From JAFGOG01 sp034429215 (lineage in GTDB: Bacteria; Chloroflexota; Anaerolineae; JAAYZQ01): a stretch of 15,203 nt of DNA. The position numbers and the translations under genes were made by a program. The first letter of the stretch is position 1. Each line of letters opens with the position of its first letter. The DNA is taken from assembly GCA_034429215.1 (NCBI GenBank), contig DAOUGI010000111.1:1-15203 (forward strand), given 5' to 3'. The notes below the pieces were generated by a model. That model was not told the origin of the DNA, searched no databases, and saw only the letters and a list, made by a program, of their open reading frames with translations. Positions 6,742-11,755 of this stretch are shown in pieces.

Positions 6742-9042
6742 CTACGCTCCCATTGAAAGATCTACCTGGCCGCGACCACCCAGGAGCTTGTTCACTATCA
6801 AGTAGAGCACACCGATGGCGATCAGCACCAAGACGATGATTATCGTCGAGTAGGCGGCGGCGATGCTGATGCCGCCCTGCTCCCATTCGCTCAAGATGCT
6901 TGCCGTCACGATGCGCCATCGGGCGCTCACCAAAAAGATGATCGCCGACAGGCTGGTCATGTGCCGGGTAAAGCTAAAGATCAGGCCGGCCAGCAACGCC
7001 GGGGTAATAAGGGGCAGCGTGACCCGCCGGAAGGTGTATTGAGCGTCGGCGCCCAGGATGTTGGACGCCTCCTCGATGCTCGGGTCGATCTGCTGTAGAG
7101 ATGCCACACCGGCCCGCACCGAGGCGGGCAGGCTGCGCACGGCAAAGGCGGCGATAATGATGTACGGCGTGCCCACCAGGACCAGGGGCTTGCCCATGAA
7201 GCACATGGCGCCCATCAGTCCCAGCAGGACCACTGTCAGTCCCAAACGCATAGTGCCCTTCATCTGGCCGATCACCAGCACCGACAAGAAGGCATAGATG
7301 ATAGCGGACAAGGGCGTCGGCGTCTGGAAAAAGACCAGCAGGTGGTCAGAGAACTGAAAGATGGCGTTGCTCCAGAATCCGGCAGGGACAGACCGGCTCA
7401 GGTTGGCGATCGGCTGGGCAACATAATAACTTAGGTCTCCGGTGAACAGGTAGACCCCCATGCCGATCAACAACCAGCCCATCTTTTTTTGCTTTTGCCA
7501 TAGCCAGAGCAATAACCCCAACCCCACGTAGATGCCGCCCAGGAGGTAGAGCATCCCGCTTTGTGTCAAGACGCTGTGCAGTAAGGCCAGTCCAACACCT
7601 ATGCCGGTACCGACCAGCATCGCCAGCCACTGATCGCGGCGGCTGTGAAGCGCTGTCCGCACCAGAAACAACGCCAACAGGGCGTACAAGATGCCGATCA
7701 CGAAGGTCGGTGGGGTGCTGAATGCCAGCACAAAGCCGATGCCCAGGATCGTGCCGGGGACTGCCCCCCCCAGGTTCGAGATAAAGTCGACTGCCTCCTT
7801 GCCGGTGAACCGCTTGCGCACCACCAGAAAGGCAATGACCATGCCTGTCAGCCCGGCAATTGGCGTGGCAAAGGCGCTCAGAAAGGTTGTGTCCAGGATC
7901 GATTCGATGCCCCGGGTGAATGTATGGTTCCACCACCTCAGCGTCGGACTGTAATCCACTCCCCAGGCGGCGCTGAACGAGCCCCAGATAATGGCCAGGT
8001 AGAGGAGGATGATCAGCGCGCACATCAAGTAGGTGATGATGATGAACGGCCACCGGATCCACGCTTCCTTTTCCACGATCTGGCCGCCGGTCGGCTTGCC
8101 GGTGACCGAAACATAGGAGCGACGAGTGACATAATAGCGCTGCAATAGGAATACTACCAGGGTGGGGATCAGCAGCACAAAGGCCAGGGCCGATGCCTTC
8201 TGGTAGTTGTACTCGCCGGCCACGGCCAGAAAGATCTGGGAGGATAGCACGTTCACGTTGCCGGCGATAAAGAGCGGGTTGCCCAGGTCGGCCAGCGACT
8301 CGACAAACAGCAGCAGGAACGAGCCGGCGATGCCGGGGATCAGCAGCGGCAGGGTGACGGTGCGAAAGATGTGGAGCTTGCCGGCTCCCAGGCTATGTGC
8401 CGCTTCTTCCATACTGGGGTCCAGTCGCTCCAGCATGGCGCGGACGATCAGGTAGGCCACCGAGAAGAAGGTGATGATCTGGACAAACACCAGGCCATCC
8501 ATGCCATAGATGTCGTTGGCTCCGAGCGGAAAGGTCATGCCCAGTATCTTGCGCGTCACCAGCCCGTTGCGGCCAAAGAGGAGGATGGTGCTCAGGGCCA
8601 GGGCAAAAGGGGGCGACACGGTGGGCACCAGGGCCAGCAGGTGGATCAGCCGCTTGAAGGGTATGTCGCAGCGGACCATGGTGTAGGCAAAGATAAAGCC
8701 CAGGATCGTCCCGCCTGTAGCGGTCAGCACCCCCATCACCAGCGTGTTCCAAAAGATCCCCCGGGAAACCGGACCGTAGTAGGAATCGAAATAGCGGCCC
8801 AGATATTCCACGCTGAGGCGAGTGTACCAGGGGCCGGTCTGCTCGGCGTCGACAAAGCCGTTGGCCGTGCCGCGAAAGAGGGGATAGACCACAAAGATGA
8901 ATAGAAAAAGGCCACAGAAGAGCAGGCTGATCATCAGTACCGGGTCGCGGGCGATCAGCGCGAACTCACGGTAGCGGCGCACTAGTGAGGATTGCCACCT
9001 ACCCCCGGCCTGGTCAGCAGATACCGGAACAGAAGCGGCCAT
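6742..9042 (-). CDS. ABC transporter permease, fused two-domain (FbpB/AfuB/PhnV-like) with large internal insertion
   Basis: An integral membrane subunit of 766 residues forming the channel for the binding protein and ATPase next to it. Two permease domains are fused. Each has an EAA loop that docks on the ATPase: EEAAHSLGAG with LPLLIPG at 212-237, and EEASNILGADAQ with LPLITPA at 657-682. Typical fused permeases of this branch are about 540-600 residues. The excess is a hydrophobic block at about 446-617 between VPGTILGIGFVLAF and VGTPYIIIAAFAVRSLP, sequences normally nearly adjacent in the second domain; it seems to add five or six helices. The frame is intact throughout, so this is not a degraded gene. 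The start ATG at 9042 is preceded by AAAGGGGG. The last codon is followed two bases later by the ATPase start. Substrate assignment (iron, phosphonate or sugar phosphate) is not decided by the permease. Confidence 0.92.
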   Translation of the reverse strand: MAASVPVSADQAGGRWQSSLVRRYREFALIARDPVLMISLLFCGLFLFIFVVYPLFRGTANGFVDAEQTGPWYTRLSVEYLGRYFDSYYGPVSRGIFWNTLVMGVLTATGGTILGFIFAYTMVRCDIPFKRLIHLLALVPTVSPPFALALSTILLFGRNGLVTRKILGMTFPLGANDIYGMDGLVFVQIITFFSVAYLIVRAMLERLDPSMEEAAHSLGAGKLHIFRTVTLPLLIPGIAGSFLLLFVESLADLGNPLFIAGNVNVLSSQIFLAVAGEYNYQKASALAFVLLIPTLVVFLLQRYYVTRRSYVSVTGKPTGGQIVEKEAWIRWPFIIITYLMCALIILLYLAIIWGSFSAAWGVDYSPTLRWWNHTFTRGIESILDTTFLSAFATPIAGLTGMVIAFLVVRKRFTGKEAVDFISNLGGAVPGTILGIGFVLAFSTPPTFVIGILYALLALFLVRTALHSRRDQWLAMLVGTGIGVGLALLHSVLTQSGMLYLLGGIYVGLGLLLWLWQKQKKMGWLLIGMGVYLFTGDLSYYVAQPIANLSRSVPAGFWSNAIFQFSDHLLVFFQTPTPLSAIIYAFLSVLVIGQMKGTMRLGLTVVLLGLMGAMCFMGKPLVLVGTPYIIIAAFAVRSLPASVRAGVASLQQIDPSIEEASNILGADAQYTFRRVTLPLITPALLAGLIFSFTRHMTSLSAIIFLVSARWRIVTASILSEWEQGGISIAAAYSTIIIVLVLIAIGVLYLIVNKLLGGRGQVDLSMGA
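7192..7707 (-). other. Coding block for an extra multi-helix insertion in the second permease domain
   Basis: Codons ~446-617 of the permease encode several hydrophobic segments (around 446-463, 472-489, 496-515, 521-538, 575-592 and 598-615) separated by short polar loops such as QKQKK and HSRRDQ. They interrupt a sequence that in ordinary FbpB-like permeases runs directly from the GTILGIG helix to the GTPY/IIIAAF helix. Boundaries are by eye. Confidence 0.6.
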
Positions 9043-9065
9043 CAGGCCCCCTTTCAGACAAAGCA

Positions 9066-9125
9066 GGGCGAGGTAGGGGCCCGGCAGGGGCGAGGTAACC
9101 TCGCCCCTGCACCCCTACTTCGCCC
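9066..9125. repeat. 60-base nested imperfect palindrome between binding protein and permease genes
   Basis: An inner perfect stem of 13 pairs (9084-9096 with 9098-9110, one central base) is embedded in an outer pair of arms, 9066-9079 (GGGCGAGGTAGGGG) and 9112-9125 (CCCCTACTTCGCCC), that match with a single G-T wobble-type mismatch. Only a 4-base and a 1-base bulge separate inner from outer stem. It fills most of the 103-base gap inside the operon. In mRNA it would be a very stable hairpin, suited to protecting the upstream binding-protein message or to reducing transcription into the permease. There is no U-run after it, so it is not a classical terminator. The sequence also resembles GC-rich palindromes that I recall as interspersed repeats in Chloroflexota genomes; that is memory, not a search. 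Confidence 0.85.
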
Positions 9126-9145
9126 CACTTGGCACCGTCAAGCTA

Positions 9146-10183
9146 TTACTTCAGGTCGCCGGCGGCCGCGATTTCGTTGGTAAACTTGTCGACGAACGCC
9201 TTCTTGTTGTCCCCGCACCACTGAAAGTCATAGTCGATCAGGTTGACTTCCATCAGCTCGGGGTGTGACAGCTCCACGCCACTGACGGTGGGCGCCTGGT
9301 AGGCTTTGTACTTGGGGCCGAGCGCCTGTGCCTCCGCCGTCAGAGCCCAGTCAAACCACTTTTTGGCGGCGTCGAGGTGCTTGGCGCCCTTGAGGATGCC
9401 CATGCCGCCGATCTCAAAGCCGGTGCCTTCCTCGGGGAAGGTCAGAAGCAGCGGCAGCTTGTTGTTTTCGATCTCGTTTACGATGTCGTGGGAAAAGACG
9501 ATGCCCACCGCCGACTCACCCTGGCCGACGAACTTGGCCGGGGCCGCGCCGCTCTTGGTGAACTGCAGCATCTGGCCGGCATAGCTGGTCATGTATTCCC
9601 AGCCCGGTCCTTCTCCCATCATCTGGAGGACGGTGCACAGGGCAGTGTAGGACGTGCCGGAGGTTGAGGGGTGAGCAACCATGATCTGACCCTTGAACTC
9701 GGGCTTGAGCAGGTCAGCCCACGACGTGGGCGCCGCGACGCCGGGATTGTCTGCCAGCCAGTTGGTGTTGGTGCAAAAGGCCAGCGTGCCGACATAGATG
9801 CCGGCCCAGAAATTATCGGCGTCCTTGAACTTGGCTTGGTCTCTCAGGTTCTTGTAGTTGGGCGAGTTGTAAGCTTCCAGCAGGCCGTCCTTCTTGGCGC
9901 TGACAAAGCTGTCGATGGGGCCGCCCCACCAGATGTCGAACGTGGGGTTGTCCTTTTCCGCTTGGATGCGGGCCAACGCCTCGCCGCTGGACATGCGGAC
10001 ATAGTTGACGGTGATGCCATACTTGGCTTCGAACTCTTGCTTCATGCCCTGGCACCACTCTTCCTGGGGGGTACAGAGTACGTTGATCTCTTTGCTCTCC
10101 GGCTGGCCGCCGCACCCGGCCAGGCCGACCACCAGCCCCAGCAGGACAGCAAACGTGACGAACAACATCGATCTACTCTTCAT
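9146..10183 (-). CDS. ABC transporter substrate-binding lipoprotein, AfuA/FbpA/PhnS-like
   Basis: A 345-residue extracytoplasmic solute-binding protein. The N-terminus has Lys/Arg, a hydrophobic stretch and a lipobox LAGC with the lipidated Cys at 24, so it should be anchored outside the membrane. The mature part shows the features of the type 2 periplasmic binding fold in this branch: FDIWWGGPIDSFVSAKKDGLL (~82-102, given as segments), PTSWADLLKPEFKGQI (~152), HPSTSGTSYT (171-180), WEYM (195) and GQGESAVGIVF (220-230). The paired tyrosines used by classical FbpA to bind ferric iron are not evident near 290-300, so iron is not well supported. Related AfuA proteins bind hexose phosphates and PhnS binds aminoethylphosphonate. 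The start at 10183 is set by a perfect AGGAGG eight bases upstream; an ATG at 10216 is rejected. It is the first gene of the operon, with its own strong promoter, consistent with a binding protein made in excess. Confidence 0.93.
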   Translation of the reverse strand: MKSRSMLFVTFAVLLGLVVGLAGCGGQPESKEINVLCTPQEEWCQGMKQEFEAKYGITVNYVRMSSGEALARIQAEKDNPTFDIWWGGPIDSFVSAKKDGLLEAYNSPNYKNLRDQAKFKDADNFWAGIYVGTLAFCTNTNWLADNPGVAAPTSWADLLKPEFKGQIMVAHPSTSGTSYTALCTVLQMMGEGPGWEYMTSYAGQMLQFTKSGAAPAKFVGQGESAVGIVFSHDIVNEIENNKLPLLLTFPEEGTGFEIGGMGILKGAKHLDAAKKWFDWALTAEAQALGPKYKAYQAPTVSGVELSHPELMEVNLIDYDFQWCGDNKKAFVDKFTNEIAAAGDLK

Positions 10184-10191
10184 TCTTCTTT

Positions 10192-10197
10192 CCTCCT
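10192..10197 (-). promoter_or_regulatory. Ribosome binding site of the substrate-binding protein
   Basis: Perfect AGGAGG on the minus strand, 8 bases from the ATG at 10183. It decides this start over the in-frame ATG at 10216, which would add charged residues before the signal sequence. Confidence 0.85.
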
Positions 10198-10205
10198 CGA
10201 ATTTT

Positions 10206-10230
10206 GGACTGCGCATCGCAGCGCATGTCC
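10206..10230 (-). promoter_or_regulatory. Hairpin at the predicted 5' end of the transporter mRNA
   Basis: On the minus strand GGACATGCGC pairs with GCGCAGTCC around a TGCGAT loop: nine base pairs with one bulged A. The predicted transcription start (about 10230) falls at its first base, so the mRNA would begin with this hairpin, about 8 bases ahead of the ribosome binding site. It could stabilise the message or modulate initiation. Confidence 0.5.
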
Positions 10231-10236
10231 GTGACT

Positions 10237-10265
10237 AGTGTACCATTATCGGCAGGCTTTGTCAA
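10237..10265 (-). promoter_or_regulatory. Sigma70-type extended -10 promoter for the transporter/kinase/glycosidase operon
   Basis: The -35 is a perfect TTGACA (10265-10260). After exactly 17 bases comes TACACT (10242-10237), preceded by TG with one base between, the extended -10 pattern. The predicted start is near 10230, leaving a leader of about 47 bases to the ATG at 10183. No other promoter of similar quality was seen upstream of the seven-gene unit. Confidence 0.7.
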
Positions 10266-10316
10266 GCTTGTCGATGCTTGGCAAGGCGCTACCGCACGAA
10301 CGCCCGGATGGCCCTC

Positions 10317-10357
10317 AAAAGGTCACCGGCCGCGCGCTCGGCGGGATTAAGGCCGGC
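10317..10357 (-). terminator. Possible weak terminator after the six-helix membrane protein gene
   Basis: On the minus strand CCGGCC (10356-10351) can pair with GGCCGG (10331-10326), with a flanking G-T wobble. The loop is 19 bases and a TTTT run (10320-10317) begins five bases later. The long loop, short U-run and spacing make it a poor match to a classical intrinsic terminator, but it lies at the expected place, between the stop at 10364 and the next promoter. Confidence 0.25.
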
Positions 10358-10363
10358 TCCTCC

Positions 10364-10999
10364 TCAGATCCAGTTCAGAATGCCCATGAACAGGATCAGG
10401 GCAGCGATATCGACTCCAAGGATAGCGCCGACCGCGATCGCCTTTTGCTTGACGGTCTCCATGTCGTACACCCAGAAAGAGACCAGGAAGAAGGGCAGGT
10501 AGCCGATCAGGAAGATCAGCCACGGCGAGTTGGCGTCCCACCACGAGTAATCCCAGGTGAGGGCGCCCATGGCGTTCAGCAGCACTTCGACGAACACGCA
10601 AAAGATCGAACCGGCAACGGCAAACACCAGCCGGTTGGGGATGCCCGCGATCCTGAGCCGCTTGTTTCGGGGCAGCATCTTGGAAAAGGCGATGCCGGAG
10701 ATAAAGAACATGAAGCAGATCTCGATGTTCAGTCCGATCAGGATCAGATATGCGGTTTTGCCCGGCGCGCCCCACACCGGCGCGTGACCGTTTAAGTGAA
10801 ACACGAGCGCATTCCAGATCTCGTTGAACCAGTCCATGCCCCAGTAGGCCAGGCCGGCAAAGACCAGGCTCCAGTTTTGTCGCTCGATTTCGACCGCATA
10901 GACATACACGACCAGGGCGAACAAGGGGATGACGTACCATTGGAACTGGCCGCCGTCCCGCAGGATGCTCAAGGCTTGCGAAGCGGATTCGGTTGGCAT
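10364..10999 (-). CDS. Six-helix integral membrane protein, function unknown
   Basis: A 211-residue protein, strongly hydrophobic, with about six predicted membrane segments (approximately 19-36, 45-66, 82-105, 122-145, 158-178 and 187-209). Features to search with: WYVIPLFALVVYVYAVEIER near the start, a Trp/Asp/Asn-rich stretch YWGMDWFNEIWNALVFH (~52-68), LNIEICFMF (90-98), and WDYSWWDANSPWLIFLIGY (149-167). Many aromatic and acidic residues lie at helix ends. No signal peptide or soluble domain is seen. The start is well supported by AAGGAGGAG six bases upstream of the ATG, and the gene has its own promoter. It is divergent from the HD hydrolase gene and is followed by a probable separate promoter for the transporter operon, so it seems monocistronic. 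I do not recognise the family and give no function. Confidence 0.85.
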   Translation of the reverse strand: MPTESASQALSILRDGGQFQWYVIPLFALVVYVYAVEIERQNWSLVFAGLAYWGMDWFNEIWNALVFHLNGHAPVWGAPGKTAYLILIGLNIEICFMFFISGIAFSKMLPRNKRLRIAGIPNRLVFAVAGSIFCVFVEVLLNAMGALTWDYSWWDANSPWLIFLIGYLPFFLVSFWVYDMETVKQKAIAVGAILGVDIAALILFMGILNWI

Positions 11000-11059
11000 G
11001 GTTCTCCTCCTTGATTGTCAATTCGAACCAGAAACAGCTCCTGTGTCGGACATGACTCC

Positions 11060-11088
11060 AGTATACTACTGATCCGGCCAGAAGACAA
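11060..11088 (-). promoter_or_regulatory. Sigma70-type promoter for the six-helix membrane protein
   Basis: On the minus strand TTGTCT (11088-11083), a 17-base spacer and TATACT (11065-11060). The predicted start near 11053 gives a leader of about 54 bases to the ATG at 10999, which carries a strong AAGGAGGAG. Confidence 0.6.
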
Positions 11089-11099
11089 GACGATCTGAT

Positions 11100-11128
11100 T
11101 TGAAGATCTGCCAAATGTCGGGTACAAT
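11100..11128 (+). promoter_or_regulatory. Sigma70-type promoter for the HD-domain hydrolase
   Basis: TTGAAG (11100-11105), a 17-base spacer and TACAAT (11123-11128), with an AAGGAG at 11151-11156 before the ATG at 11164. Its -35 is only 11 bases from the -35 of the leftward promoter, so the two are back to back. Confidence 0.65.
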
Positions 11129-11163
11129 GGTATAGCAAGCACGCAACAGAAAGGAGCACGGCA

Positions 11164-11748
11164 ATGCCGACCCGAGAAGAAGCCTGGCAGTTGGTGAATG
11201 AGTATACCGGCAACCCCAGCCTGGTGCGCCACATGCTGGCCGTGGAGGCGGCCATGCGGGCCTATGCCCTCAAGTATGGCCAGGATGCGGAGCTGTGGGG
11301 CGTGGTGGGCCTGGTCCACGATTTTGACTATGAGCGCAACCCCGACCTGTCGGTGGAGGGCCATCCGGTCGTCGGCGCGCGGCTGCTCCGGGGGTGGGGC
11401 TGGCCGGAAGAGGTTGTGCGGGCGGTGCTTGCCCACGCCGGTGAGTACACCGGCGTCCAGCCCGAGTCGTTGATGGAAAAAGCCTTGGTGGCCGTCGACG
11501 AGCTGACCGGCTTTTTGGTGGCGGTGGCCCTGGTGCGCCCGACCAAGGACATCCGCGACATCACCAAGATCAAGTCGGTCAAGGACAAGTGGAAGGACCG
11601 CGCTTTTGCCGCGGCGGTCAACCGGGCCGAGATCGAGCATACCTGCCAGGCGCTGGGCGTGGACCTGTGGACCGAGCACGTGCCGCTGGTGCTGCAGGCG
11701 ATGCAGGGGATTGCGCCTGAGCTTGGGCTCGACGGACAGGCGGGCTAG
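11164..11748 (+). CDS. HD-domain phosphohydrolase (HDIG-like)
   Basis: A 194-residue soluble protein of the HD metal-dependent phosphohydrolase superfamily, which hydrolyses phosphate esters of nucleotides or related molecules. Metal ligands expected for the family are visible: His23 (VRHMLAVE), the HD pair His52-Asp53 in LVHDFDYE, further histidines at 67 and 91 (EGHPVVGARLL, LAHAGEY), and Asp112 in VDELTGF. Small stand-alone HDIG proteins like this are widespread and usually annotated only as hydrolases; the substrate is unknown. The start is supported by AAGGAG 7 bases upstream and a promoter at 11100. It is the only plus-strand gene of the window and converges with ComEC with 7 bases between stop codons. 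Confidence 0.92.
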   Translation: MPTREEAWQLVNEYTGNPSLVRHMLAVEAAMRAYALKYGQDAELWGVVGLVHDFDYERNPDLSVEGHPVVGARLLRGWGWPEEVVRAVLAHAGEYTGVQPESLMEKALVAVDELTGFLVAVALVRPTKDIRDITKIKSVKDKWKDRAFAAAVNRAEIEHTCQALGVDLWTEHVPLVLQAMQGIAPELGLDGQAG

Positions 11749-11755
11749 GCCGCGA

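Noticed and set aside
6740..6919. 60-codon N-terminal extension of the ABC ATPase
   Set aside because: It lies in the coding region of the permease in another frame and does not resemble any ATPase N-terminus. The ATG at 6739 gives the family-typical start.
9146..10183. Naming the transporter as a ferric iron system
   Set aside because: The paired tyrosine iron ligands of FbpA are not evident, and the operon partners are carbohydrate enzymes, so a specific iron label is not supported.
10184..10216. Earlier ATG for the substrate-binding protein
   Set aside because: It would place acidic and basic residues before the signal peptide and put the AGGAGG inside the gene. The ATG at 10183 is correctly spaced from it.
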